Shown in pieces: positions 9,255-17,892 of a DNA stretch of 64,000 bases. How positions within the stretch are numbered: the stretch's first letter is position 1; each line of letters opens with the position of its first letter. Source of the DNA: Pseudoalteromonas rubra (GTDB lineage: Bacteria; Pseudomonadota; Gammaproteobacteria; Enterobacterales; Alteromonadaceae); NCBI RefSeq assembly GCF_000238295.3, contig NZ_AHCD03000035.1, positions 124,001 to 188,000 of the forward strand. Reading direction: 5' to 3'. The notes beneath the pieces are model-generated. The model ran no database searches. It was not told the DNA's origin and worked only from the letters and a program-made list of their open reading frames with translations. A program made the position numbers and the translations under genes.

Positions 9255-10391
9255 TTGACTAAATCCGCTCTCTTAGTCCTTGAAGACGGCACTGTGTTTC
9301 GCGGTACTGCCATCGGCGCTGACGGCTTGTCCGTTGGTGAGGTAGTATTCAATACGTCTATGACGGGATATCAAGAAATTTTGACGGATCCTTCTTATGC
9401 AGAACAGATTGTGACGCTGACTTATCCGCACATCGGGAATACCGGTACAAATAGTGAGGATGAAGAAGCCGATAAAATCTGGGCTAAGGGTCTGGTAATT
9501 CGGGATTTGCCATTGCTTGCAAGTAATTTCCGTAACGAGCAATCGTTAAGTGACTACTTAAAAGCACGCAATATCCTTGGGATTGCCGATATAGATACGC
9601 GTAAGCTGACGCGTATCCTGCGTGATAAGGGCGCTCAAAATGGCTGCATCATCGCGGGCGATGAGATTGATGAGCAGCAGGCACTGGAAGCGGCAAAAGC
9701 GTTCCCAGGCCTTAAAGGGATGGATTTAGCGAAAGTCGTTACAACAGAACAGACTTATGAGTGGCGTGAAGGGAGCTGGACTTTAGGTCAGGGCTTCCAG
9801 ACTCTGAGTTCTGAGGAAGAAAAATTTCATGTTGTAGCGTATGATTTTGGTGTGAAAAAGAACATTCTTCGTATGTTGGTTGACCGTGGCTGTAAACTGA
9901 CAGTAGTACCTGCAGAAACCTCCGCTGCAGAAGTGCTGGCGATGAATCCAGACGGTATTTTCCTGTCTAATGGCCCTGGTGACCCTGAGCCATGTACTTA
10001 TGCAATCGATGCGATTAAAGCCTTCTTAGAAACTGATACGCCTATCTTTGGCATTTGTTTGGGCCATCAGTTACTGGCACTGGCTTCTGGTGCGCAGACG
10101 GTGAAAATGAAATTCGGTCACCATGGCGGTAACCACCCGGTGAAAGACCTGGAGCGTGACGTGGTAATGATCACAGCACAGAACCATGGTTTCGCAGCGG
10201 ACGAGGCCACTTTGCCAGATAACCTGCGTGCAACGCATAAATCGTTGTTCGACGGTACCTTGCAGGGTATCCATCGTACTGACAAGCCGGCTTTCAGCTT
10301 CCAGGGTCACCCTGAAGCAAGCCCGGGTCCGCACGATGCAGCACCGCTGTTCGACCACTTCATTGAATTAATGCAAGCACGTAAAGCCTAA
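9255..10391 (+). CDS. carA: Carbamoyl phosphate synthase small (glutaminase) subunit
   Basis: 378 residues. It hydrolyses glutamine and passes ammonia to CarB for carbamoyl phosphate (arginine and pyrimidine synthesis). The C-terminal class I amidotransferase domain has the nucleophile in FGICLGHQ (C268) and the later GHPEASPG with the catalytic His-Glu pair. It starts at TTG with AGGAGGT 4 bases upstream; E. coli carA also uses UUG, so the rare start seems conserved. A possible ARG-box-like sequence (9113-9126) is weak. carB follows after 17 bases. Confidence 0.96.
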   Translation: MTKSALLVLEDGTVFRGTAIGADGLSVGEVVFNTSMTGYQEILTDPSYAEQIVTLTYPHIGNTGTNSEDEEADKIWAKGLVIRDLPLLASNFRNEQSLSDYLKARNILGIADIDTRKLTRILRDKGAQNGCIIAGDEIDEQQALEAAKAFPGLKGMDLAKVVTTEQTYEWREGSWTLGQGFQTLSSEEEKFHVVAYDFGVKKNILRMLVDRGCKLTVVPAETSAAEVLAMNPDGIFLSNGPGDPEPCTYAIDAIKAFLETDTPIFGICLGHQLLALASGAQTVKMKFGHHGGNHPVKDLERDVVMITAQNHGFAADEATLPDNLRATHKSLFDGTLQGIHRTDKPAFSFQGHPEASPGPHDAAPLFDHFIELMQARKA

Positions 10392-10408
10392 TTAGAACCG
10401 GAGTAACA

Positions 10409-13400
10409 ATGCCAAAACGTACCGACTTAAACAGCATACTGATCCTGGGCGCAGGCCCAATCGTCATCGGCCAAGCCTGTGAGTTTGACTACTCTGGTGC
10501 TCAGGCGTGTAAAGCGCTGAGAGAAGAGGGCTACCGGGTTATTCTGGTTAACTCAAACCCGGCAACCATCATGACTGACCCGGAAATGGCAGATGCGACT
10601 TACATCGAGCCAATTCACTGGGAAGTGGTTGAGAAAATCATTGAAAAAGAAAAGCCAGATGCGGTACTACCGACTATGGGTGGCCAGACTGCGCTGAACT
10701 GTGCGCTTGACCTGGACAAGCATGGTGTACTGGCTAAGCACGGTGTTGAGCTGATCGGTGCAACTGCGGATGCCATCGATAAAGCAGAAAACCGCGAGCG
10801 CTTCGACGTTGCGATGAAAAACATTGGCCTTGAGTGTCCTCGCGCCGAGATTGCACACTCAATGGATGAAGCGCACGACGTTCTGTCGCGCATTGGCTTC
10901 CCGTGTATCATTCGTCCTTCTTTCACCATGGGTGGTACCGGTGGTGGTGTTGCTTACAACATGGAAGAGTTTGACGAAATCTGTACCCGTGGTCTTGATT
11001 TGTCTCCGACCAACGAGCTGTTGATTGACGAGAGCTTGCTGGGCTGGAAAGAATACGAAATGGAAGTGGTGCGTGACAAAAACGACAACTGCATCATTGT
11101 GTGTTCTATCGAGAACTTCGACCCTATGGGTGTTCATACCGGTGACTCAATCACAGTTGCACCAGCACAAACGCTGACTGACAAAGAATATCAGATCATG
11201 CGTAACGCCTCGATGGCGGTACTGCGTGAGATTGGCGTAGAAACTGGTGGTTCAAACGTTCAGTTCGGTGTTAACCCGGATGATGGCCGTATGGTTATCA
11301 TTGAAATGAACCCGCGTGTATCGCGTTCATCAGCACTGGCATCTAAAGCAACCGGTTTCCCGATCGCTAAGATTGCAGCTAAGCTGGCAGTGGGTTATAC
11401 CCTGGACGAGCTACAAAATGACATCACAGGCGGTGCAACCCCTGCGTCATTCGAACCGTCAATCGATTACGTTGTGACTAAGATCCCACGCTTTAACTTC
11501 GAGAAGTTCGCCGGCGCTAACGACCGTCTGACTACACAGATGAAGTCAGTGGGTGAGGTGATGGCCATTGGTCGTAACCAGCAAGAATCACTACAAAAAG
11601 CACTTCGTGGTCTGGAAGTGGGCGCAACAGGTCTTAACCCAATTGTTGCACTGGACGACCCGAAAGCGAAAGAAACCATTATTCGTGAACTACGTGAGCC
11701 AGGCGCAGAGCGTATCTGGTACATCGCCGATGCAATGCGTCACGGTATGAGCGTAGAAGAAGTGTTTGAGCTGACCAAAGTTGACCGCTGGTACCTGGTT
11801 CAGATTGAAGACATTCTGAAAGACGAAGCAACCATCGCTGAAGTGGGCATGGCCGGTCTGAACAAAGACTTCCTGCGTCGCCTGAAGCGTAAAGGTTTCT
11901 CAGATCCGCGCATCGCAGAGATTGCGGGTGTGTCTGAAAAAGAAATTCGCAAGAAGCGTCACCAGCTGGATATCCTGCCGGTTTATAAGCGCGTTGATAC
12001 TTGTGCAGCAGAATTCAGCTCAGACACGGCTTACATGTACTCATCTTATGATGAAGAGTGTGAAGCGGCACCGTCTGACAAAGACAAAATCATGGTAATT
12101 GGTGGTGGTCCTAACCGTATCGGTCAGGGCATCGAGTTCGATTACTGTTGTGTACACGCTGCGCTGGCAATGCGTGAAGATGGCTACGAGACCATCATGG
12201 TTAACTGTAACCCGGAAACGGTTTCAACTGACTACGATACGTCAGATCGTCTATTCTTCGAGCCAATCACATTGGAAGATGTGCTTGAAATCGTGCGCGT
12301 TGAAAAGCCAAAAGGGGTGATTGTTCAGTACGGTGGTCAAACACCACTGAAACTGGCCCGTGACCTTGAAGCGAATGGTGTACCTGTAATTGGTACTTCT
12401 CCAGACGCAATCGACCGTGCGGAAGACCGTGAGCGTTTCCAGCAGCTGGTTGAGCGTCTTGACCTGCTTCAGCCTGAAAACGCAACGGTCACGTCACTGG
12501 AAGAAGCGATTGCGAAATCTCAGGAAATCGGCTTCCCACTGGTTGTACGTCCTTCTTATGTACTGGGTGGTCGTGCGATGGAAATCGTGTATGACGAAGA
12601 TGACCTGCGTCGCTATATGACCGAAGCAGTATCTGTGTCTAACGAAGCACCAGTATTGCTGGACCGCTTCCTGGATGACGCCATTGAAGTAGACGTTGAT
12701 GCAATCTGTGACGGTGAGAACGTCATCATTGGTGGTATCATGGAACACATTGAACAAGCCGGTGTTCACTCTGGTGACTCAGCTTGTTCATTGCCAGCAC
12801 ATTCTCTGTCTCAGGAAATCCAGGACGTAATGCGCAAGCAAGTGCGTGACATGGCACTTGAGCTGGGCGTGGTTGGTCTGATGAATACTCAGTTCGCAGT
12901 CAAAGACGGTCAAGTTTACCTGATTGAAGTGAACCCGCGTGCTGCGCGTACCGTGCCGTTTGTTTCTAAAGCAACCGGTGTTGCGCTGGCAAAAGTGGCA
13001 GCACGTTGTATGGTTGGCCAGTCTTTGGAAAGCCAGGGTGTAACTAAAGAAGTTATCCCACCTTACTACAGCGTAAAAGAAGTGGTACTGCCATTTGCTA
13101 AGTTCCAGGGTGTTGACCCAATGCGTGGCCCAGAGATGCGTTCTACGGGTGAAGTGATGGGTGTTGGTGAAAACTTCGCCGAAGCCTTCGCAAAAGCGCA
13201 ATTAGGTGCATCAAACGCTTTACCACGTGGTGGTCGCGCGCTACTATCTGTTCGCAATGGTGACAAGGCACGTGTTGTTGAGTTGGCTAAGACCATGAAA
13301 GCCATTGGCTTTGAGCTGGATGCAACCAAAGGTACAGCACAAGCTCTGGAAGACGCCGGCATCGAAGTACGTCGCGTAAACAAGGTATTCGAAGGTCGTC

Positions 13401-13627
13401 CGCACATTCTTGACCGCATCAAGAATGGTGAGTACAGCTACATTGTTAATACCACAGAAGGCCGTCAGGCTATCGAAGATTCGAAGGTGTTACGTCGTGG
13501 TGCACTTCAGCATAAGACTAACTACACCACTACGCTCAATGCAGCGTTTGCAAACTGTACAGCTAATGAGGCTGATGACAGAAGTTCTGTAAACTCTGTT
13601 CAGGAGCTACACCAGCGTTTGAACTAA
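10409..13627 (+). CDS. carB: Carbamoyl phosphate synthase large subunit
   Basis: 1072 residues, full length. Two homologous ATP-grasp halves are visible, each beginning with a nucleotide-binding loop (LILGAGPIVIGQACEFDYSG and VIGGGPNRIGQGIEFDYC) and holding an EMNPR/EVNPR metal-binding motif. The C-terminal MGS-type allosteric domain (about 935-1072) binds effectors such as UMP and ornithine in the family. It makes carbamoyl phosphate from bicarbonate, ATP and ammonia supplied by CarA. It is in an operon with carA and probably greA. Confidence 0.97.
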   Translation: MPKRTDLNSILILGAGPIVIGQACEFDYSGAQACKALREEGYRVILVNSNPATIMTDPEMADATYIEPIHWEVVEKIIEKEKPDAVLPTMGGQTALNCALDLDKHGVLAKHGVELIGATADAIDKAENRERFDVAMKNIGLECPRAEIAHSMDEAHDVLSRIGFPCIIRPSFTMGGTGGGVAYNMEEFDEICTRGLDLSPTNELLIDESLLGWKEYEMEVVRDKNDNCIIVCSIENFDPMGVHTGDSITVAPAQTLTDKEYQIMRNASMAVLREIGVETGGSNVQFGVNPDDGRMVIIEMNPRVSRSSALASKATGFPIAKIAAKLAVGYTLDELQNDITGGATPASFEPSIDYVVTKIPRFNFEKFAGANDRLTTQMKSVGEVMAIGRNQQESLQKALRGLEVGATGLNPIVALDDPKAKETIIRELREPGAERIWYIADAMRHGMSVEEVFELTKVDRWYLVQIEDILKDEATIAEVGMAGLNKDFLRRLKRKGFSDPRIAEIAGVSEKEIRKKRHQLDILPVYKRVDTCAAEFSSDTAYMYSSYDEECEAAPSDKDKIMVIGGGPNRIGQGIEFDYCCVHAALAMREDGYETIMVNCNPETVSTDYDTSDRLFFEPITLEDVLEIVRVEKPKGVIVQYGGQTPLKLARDLEANGVPVIGTSPDAIDRAEDRERFQQLVERLDLLQPENATVTSLEEAIAKSQEIGFPLVVRPSYVLGGRAMEIVYDEDDLRRYMTEAVSVSNEAPVLLDRFLDDAIEVDVDAICDGENVIIGGIMEHIEQAGVHSGDSACSLPAHSLSQEIQDVMRKQVRDMALELGVVGLMNTQFAVKDGQVYLIEVNPRAARTVPFVSKATGVALAKVAARCMVGQSLESQGVTKEVIPPYYSVKEVVLPFAKFQGVDPMRGPEMRSTGEVMGVGENFAEAFAKAQLGASNALPRGGRALLSVRNGDKARVVELAKTMKAIGFELDATKGTAQALEDAGIEVRRVNKVFEGRPHILDRIKNGEYSYIVNTTEGRQAIEDSKVLRRGALQHKTNYTTTLNAAFANCTANEADDRSSVNSVQELHQRLN

Positions 13628-13637
13628 GAAGAACAAG

Positions 13638-13657
13638 GCCAGAGCGTAAGCTCTGGC
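13638..13657 (+). other. GUAA-capped hairpin between carB and greA
   Basis: GCCAGAGC and its exact complement form an 8 bp stem closed by GTAA, a GNRA-type tetraloop in RNA. No T run follows, so it is not a terminator. It may mark an RNA processing or stability site, allowing greA to be expressed differently from carAB. Confidence 0.6.
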
Positions 13658-13672
13658 AATGAGTGAGATACT

Positions 13673-14149
13673 ATGCAATCAATTCCGATGACAGTACGAG
13701 GCGAAGAAATGCTTCGTGAAGAACTGAACCACTTAAAGAAAGTCGTCCGTCCAAAGATCGTTGCCGATATCGCGGAAGCGCGTGAGCACGGCGATCTGAA
13801 AGAAAACGCCGAGTACCATGCTGCACGTGAGCAGCAGGGATTCTGTGAAGGCCGCATCCAGGAAATTGAAGCCAAACTGTCAACATCACAGGTCATTGAT
13901 GTCACTAAAATGGCAAACAATGGCAAAGTGATCTTTGGCAGCACGGTGACCATAGTCAATGTTGATACGGACGAGGAAGTGACCTACAAGATCGTAGGTG
14001 ATGATGAGGCAGATATTAAAAACAATCTGATCTCAGTTAACTCGCCAATTGCACGTGGTCTGATCGGAAAAGAACTGGATGATTCAGTGAGCATTCAAAC
14101 TCCTAACGGTAGCGTTGAATACGACATCATCGAAGTTGAATATGTCTAG
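13673..14149 (+). CDS. greA: Transcription elongation factor GreA
   Basis: 158 residues and very close to E. coli GreA. The N-terminal coiled coil carries the tip sequence EAREHGDLKENAEYHAA, including the acidic residues that coordinate Mg2+ in the RNA polymerase secondary channel. The C-terminal domain includes IVGDDEAD and ISVNSPIARGLIGK. It stimulates cleavage of backtracked RNA. It lies 45 bases after carB and ends at a strong terminator. Confidence 0.97.
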   Translation: MQSIPMTVRGEEMLREELNHLKKVVRPKIVADIAEAREHGDLKENAEYHAAREQQGFCEGRIQEIEAKLSTSQVIDVTKMANNGKVIFGSTVTIVNVDTDEEVTYKIVGDDEADIKNNLISVNSPIARGLIGKELDDSVSIQTPNGSVEYDIIEVEYV

Positions 14150-14172
14150 ATTTGTCTAACCTATAGCACCAA

Positions 14173-14198
14173 AAACCCGACCCAGTGTCGGGTTTTTT
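14173..14198 (+). terminator. Rho-independent terminator after greA
   Basis: AAACCCGAC and GTCGGGTTT form a 9 bp stem with a 5-base loop and a T-rich 3' side, 24 bases past the greA stop. Confidence 0.9.
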
Positions 14199-14279
14199 AT
14201 TACCCACTCCTTAACTTTGTGCCAGATCAAAGAGCCTTAAAAGCAGCGCGTTATGATGAGTTTAACAAAGGAGAACATC

Positions 14280-14594
14280 ATGACTGCTGACCAACTAAAT
14301 AGTTTTCTCAAATCCAAACAAAACGAACTGAGTCAACGGATAGCCGCCATTGAAGCCGATTTCAGAAAGGGCCGGTCGGCCAGCTTCGCAGAGCAAAATA
14401 CAGAGCGTGAAAACGACGATGTACTGGATGAAATTCACCAGGAAGCGAAGCAAGAGCTGGTGATGGTTAATCAGGCGATACTGCGTATAGAGCAGGGGGC
14501 TTATGGCTTGTGTCAGCATTGTGAAGAACAAATCAACCCGGAGCGTTTAAACGCTCTGCCTTACACAACGACTTGTATTAAATGCGCAAAATAG
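14280..14594 (+). CDS. DksA/TraR-like C4 zinc-finger protein
   Basis: 104 residues. The start ATG at 14280 follows AAAGGAG; a frame extension to 14253 is not supported. A helical N-terminal half is followed by the DksA/TraR-type finger, with CxxC in LCQHCEE and in TCIKCAK. It is shorter than DksA, so the coiled coil is reduced. It probably binds RNA polymerase, as small DksA relatives do. It precedes the YdcH-like gene by 13 bases and is likely co-transcribed with it. Confidence 0.85.
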   Translation: MTADQLNSFLKSKQNELSQRIAAIEADFRKGRSASFAEQNTERENDDVLDEIHQEAKQELVMVNQAILRIEQGAYGLCQHCEEQINPERLNALPYTTTCIKCAK

Positions 14595-14607
14595 AAAGGA
14601 CCGTATT

Positions 14608-14859
14608 ATGACAATTGAAAAACATGATCTGCACCACGAGTTTCCTGAATACAAAGACGAGATCCACCACCTGAAGATGAACGACGCACACTTTGCTCGT
14701 TTGTTTAAAGAATACCATGAGTGCGATCACGAGGTACATCGCATAGAAACCGGCGCAGAAAACACCTCTGACGCTTACCTGGAAACATTGAAAAAGCAAC
14801 GTCTTCACCTGAAAGACCAGCTGTTTTCTATTATTAAGAAAGCACAGACTGTTGCTTAA
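14608..14859 (+). CDS. YdcH-like DUF465 small helical protein
   Basis: 83 residues and almost entirely helical. HHLKMNDAHFARLFKEYHECDHEVHRIE followed by LKKQRLHLKDQLFSII, taken as two separate blocks, matches the DUF465/YdcH pattern. The family role is unknown. It is the second gene of a short operon and is closed by a terminator. Confidence 0.85.
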   Translation: MTIEKHDLHHEFPEYKDEIHHLKMNDAHFARLFKEYHECDHEVHRIETGAENTSDAYLETLKKQRLHLKDQLFSIIKKAQTVA

Positions 14860-14880
14860 TTTAAATAAGACTTAACTTGA

Positions 14881-14922
14881 ACTGTCAGGTTTGGCTAACA
14901 AGCTTAATCTGACAGTTTTTTT
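14881..14922 (+). terminator. Terminator after the YdcH-like gene
   Basis: ACTGTCAG (14881-14888) and CTGACAGT (14909-14916) form the stem, followed by seven T. It marks the right edge of the core chromosome before the AT-rich island. Confidence 0.85.
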
Positions 14923-15126
14923 ATGTGTTAAAGGCGGGGGGTTAGTTATTACTTGTTTGTGGTCTAATCGGAGTTTAGTAAGATACCTAGCTTATTCATC
15001 AATTTGAGATTTTGATCAATTTCTAATGAAGTAATGTATTTTGGTATTTTTTAACAGTGCTGTATACATTTTGTTTTCATTGGTGTTAAAGTTATTTCAC
15101 CAAAGCATCGATCGTCAGAGGAAATA

Positions 15127-17592
15127 GTGTTAAAGAAAGGTTTTGATTTATCAAAGGTTGCATTGCCAGAAGTCAATTTCGAAGAGTTAGAAAGCCGTCT
15201 TGCAACTGGCAATGCGGTTTTATTCACAGGCGCTGGCTTCTCACTAGATTGCACGAATATTTCTGGTGGTACTCCACCGCTAGCTAAAAAGTTATCTCAT
15301 TTGTTTAGCGAGTATATTAGTATACCTGAGAATGACGACCTAATGTACACATCTGATATTTTTATGAGATATGGTAACAAGTTGGATATTCTAGAAATTC
15401 TACACCAACAATATTCCTTAACAGAAGCTTCTGATGCTAATGTGAAAATTTGTAGTATTCCTTGGCGTAGAATCTATACAACTAACTACGACAATAGTGT
15501 CGAATTAGCTTATGGAAAAAACGGTAAGCATATCGACTCGATATCTCTTTTACACAAAACATCAGATTATATAAAAAGCTCAAGGCAGGTATGCGTTCAT
15601 ATTAATGGTTCTATTAAGAACGCAGTAGAGGACGATCTTGATAATAAAATTAAATTGACTGATTCTTCTTACCTGTCCGGTGACTTTTTCTTAAATACGG
15701 AATGGAGAAGTGTATTCAACAAGGATCTTGATCATTGTAGCGCGATAGTCTTTGTGGGTTACTCCTTGTATGATGCTGATATTACAAAGATTTTAAATGA
15801 AAATCCAGCCTATGCTGAGAAAACATACTTTATTACTCACGCAGGAGCGAGCCATCAAGATACTTACAAGCTTTCAAAGTATGGATACGTTAGTACAATA
15901 GGAACAGAGAGTTTTGGTAACTTCATTTCTGAAATAACATATCAAGATGAGTCTGTTTTGTTGCCAGAGTGCTTTACTCAGGTTGTCGTATCATCTGAAG
16001 ATGCTAACCTCGATGACCATGCTGCCAGAAATCTTCTCCTATATGGGCGATATGAAACTCAGGATGTTGACACAGCGATACGTTCCAATTTTGAAATACC
16101 GTACATGTTTCAGAGAAGTGTTACTAAAGAGATCTGTCAAACGCTTAAATCCAAGCGACATGTACTTCTTCAAAGTGAACTAGGAAATGGCAAGTCTGTA
16201 TTAATGGATCAAGTAGCTTCTATCTTGTCTAATGAAGGACTAAATGTATGGAAGCTTACAAACTTTGATGCTAACCCATGTAGGGATTTAGACCTCCTTT
16301 CCTTAAAAGGCCAACATTTATTATTAATTGATGACATAACAGGTCTAGCTGATTTTTTTTCGTACTTTGCTGCTGTAATCCCAAACAATATAACTCTCTT
16401 ATTGTCTGATCGCACTTTAAACTCCTTTGGAAATATTAAAATATTAAGTGAATCAAACATAGATTTCTCCGTTTATACATTAGACAAGTTAGCCGATGAT
16501 GAAATAGTTCAGGTAACCAGCATCCTCGAAGACCAGAACATGTGGAAACAATATACAGGGTGGCCTCTTGAGCGTAAAAAGGAATTGTTCAAAAATTCTT
16601 ATGGAGAGCAATTATCAAATGTACTTATAGGTCTTTTAAATAGCCCGGATATCAAAAGCAGAGTAAGGTCTTTATTATCCAAATTACTTAGTAATGATTC
16701 ATACAAAAAGACACTATTTGCAATCTGCTTATGTGATATTTTTGATGTACAAAAGCAGTCTAGCTATATCGCAGATATCGCTGGTAATGAGGATATCTTA
16801 AAAGTTTCATTTAGAAAAGAAGAGGCTTTTAAGAGCTTATTTCAAGTTGGCGCTGATAATAGTATCGTATCAAAGTCTAGTATTCTTTGTCTTTTTATTG
16901 TTAACAATTATCTTTCAGAATCATACGTTGTGGAAAGTTGTCTAGAGATTATGAAAAGAATTGACAACTCCAGTTTAGGACATTTGAGAAAGCTTCATTC
17001 CAAGTTGCGAACTTTCCACAACGTAGAGAAGTTGATTCCTCAAAAACAGAATGCACTGAACAACTACTTTGTACATTTAAAACGCAACTGTATTTGGCTA
17101 CGAGAACACCCACACTATTGGGTGCAATATGCGATGTGCCGACTTAGCTTTGGAGACATTGTGGAAGCTCAGGAGCATTTAAGCAGTGCCTATCGGTTTG
17201 CCCAGAAGAAATCTAATGGTTACCGTACCGAACATATTGATACTCAGCAGGCCAGGCTATACCTAATGCAATCTGTTGAACTTTCGAATAATGCGAAAGC
17301 CTCCTCACAAGCATTCGAATATTTTGACAAAGCTCATAAGTTATTATGTTCACTGGAAGAAGATGATCATAAATATCGTCAAGTCATTGATTATGAGAAG
17401 GTATATAACGAGTTGTACGAAAAGCTTAAAAAAGGTAAGAAAGTTCAGTTTGAGTATGCTTGTCGAGAAATGCTAGACGCGGGTCAGAAATTAAAGGATT
17501 TAGCTTTGCAAACTCAACGCACACGTTTTTTGTATATCTCTATTGATGTTTTGACTACTATTTTAGAAGATATTTTAAGTAAAAGGCCTTGA
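15127..17592 (+). CDS. SIR2-domain protein with P-loop (STAND-like), putative anti-phage NADase
   Basis: 821 residues, GTG start with AGAGGAA upstream. Residues about 15-280 form a SIR2-like domain: G35AGFS loop, T118-T-N-Y-D, H158-x-N-G (candidate catalytic His) and GYSLYDADI. A second domain (about 320-560) has a Walker A-like SELGNGKS (K356) and Walker B LLLIDDI (D402/D403), as in STAND-type NTPases. The rest (about 600-821) is helical and repeat-like, suggesting a sensor. In known defence systems SIR2 domains degrade NAD+ after phage sensing. The gene is clearly AT-richer than its neighbours and stands beside transposon debris. The architecture resembles SIR2-STAND (Avs5-type) proteins but is shorter. 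The defence role is inference. Confidence 0.75.
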   Translation: MLKKGFDLSKVALPEVNFEELESRLATGNAVLFTGAGFSLDCTNISGGTPPLAKKLSHLFSEYISIPENDDLMYTSDIFMRYGNKLDILEILHQQYSLTEASDANVKICSIPWRRIYTTNYDNSVELAYGKNGKHIDSISLLHKTSDYIKSSRQVCVHINGSIKNAVEDDLDNKIKLTDSSYLSGDFFLNTEWRSVFNKDLDHCSAIVFVGYSLYDADITKILNENPAYAEKTYFITHAGASHQDTYKLSKYGYVSTIGTESFGNFISEITYQDESVLLPECFTQVVVSSEDANLDDHAARNLLLYGRYETQDVDTAIRSNFEIPYMFQRSVTKEICQTLKSKRHVLLQSELGNGKSVLMDQVASILSNEGLNVWKLTNFDANPCRDLDLLSLKGQHLLLIDDITGLADFFSYFAAVIPNNITLLLSDRTLNSFGNIKILSESNIDFSVYTLDKLADDEIVQVTSILEDQNMWKQYTGWPLERKKELFKNSYGEQLSNVLIGLLNSPDIKSRVRSLLSKLLSNDSYKKTLFAICLCDIFDVQKQSSYIADIAGNEDILKVSFRKEEAFKSLFQVGADNSIVSKSSILCLFIVNNYLSESYVVESCLEIMKRIDNSSLGHLRKLHSKLRTFHNVEKLIPQKQNALNNYFVHLKRNCIWLREHPHYWVQYAMCRLSFGDIVEAQEHLSSAYRFAQKKSNGYRTEHIDTQQARLYLMQSVELSNNAKASSQAFEYFDKAHKLLCSLEEDDHKYRQVIDYEKVYNELYEKLKKGKKVQFEYACREMLDAGQKLKDLALQTQRTRFLYISIDVLTTILEDILSKRP

Positions 17593-17604
17593 AAAGATAG
17601 AATA

Positions 17605-17624
17605 GACATATATGGACGCTCCAG
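17605..17624 (+). repeat. Left copy of a 20 bp inverted repeat
   Basis: The sequence GACATATATGGACGCTCCAG is found as its exact reverse complement at 22293-22312. The pair brackets 4.7 kb of RAYT copies, the IS4 remnant and the HNH-like cassette. Confidence 0.85.
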
Positions 17625-17647
17625 CGATGTCAAGCCGAGTAGGCCTG

Positions 17648-17673
17648 CGAGATAGCGAATTATCGTTATCTCG
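17648..17673. other. Hairpin, 11 bp stem
   Basis: CGAGATAGCGA pairs with TCGTTATCTCG with one G-U pair and a 4-base loop. No U run follows. It could be a recombination or attC-type structure, or an RNA hairpin ending the SIR2 transcript. Confidence 0.5.
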
Positions 17674-17757
17674 TTCGTTATGTTACCCGTGTTGCCATGC
17701 CTGATGTTTGGTCCAGTCCGCAGTAAATTTGTTGCTCTGACAAGTGGAGCAAACAGA

Positions 17758-17781
17758 GACACCCACCCGAAATTGGCGTGC
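17758..17781 (+). repeat. RAYT-flanking repeat, left copy 1
   Basis: It begins GACACCCACCCGAAATTGGC. The core GACACCCACC recurs at 17814 and, inverted (GGTGGGTGTC), at 19062, 19089 and 20245 on the right of the transposase copies, as expected for terminal or REP-like sequences. Confidence 0.7.
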
Positions 17782-17813
17782 AAGGGAGCAAACAGAGATG
17801 TGGGACAAACAGA

Positions 17814-17837
17814 GACACCCACCTAAAATTGGCGTGC
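17814..17837 (+). repeat. RAYT-flanking repeat, left copy 2
   Basis: It differs from the copy at 17758 by two bases. Both are preceded by a GCAAACAGA/ACAAACAGA stretch. It ends 55 bases before the transposase start. Confidence 0.7.
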
Positions 17838-17892
17838 GGAATGTACGTCGTCTACCTTTAGGTAATGCTCAATGGATTGAGGATGCTAGATT

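Larger units (their letters stand above)
17593..17892. other. Gene-free spacer with repeats downstream of the SIR2 gene
   Basis: This 300-base stretch holds a 20-base sequence (17605-17624) repeated inverted at 22293-22312, an 11 bp stem hairpin (17648-17673), and two direct copies of a 24-base element starting GACACCCACC (17758-17781, 17814-17837) just before the RAYT remnant. No coding signal was found. Confidence 0.6.
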
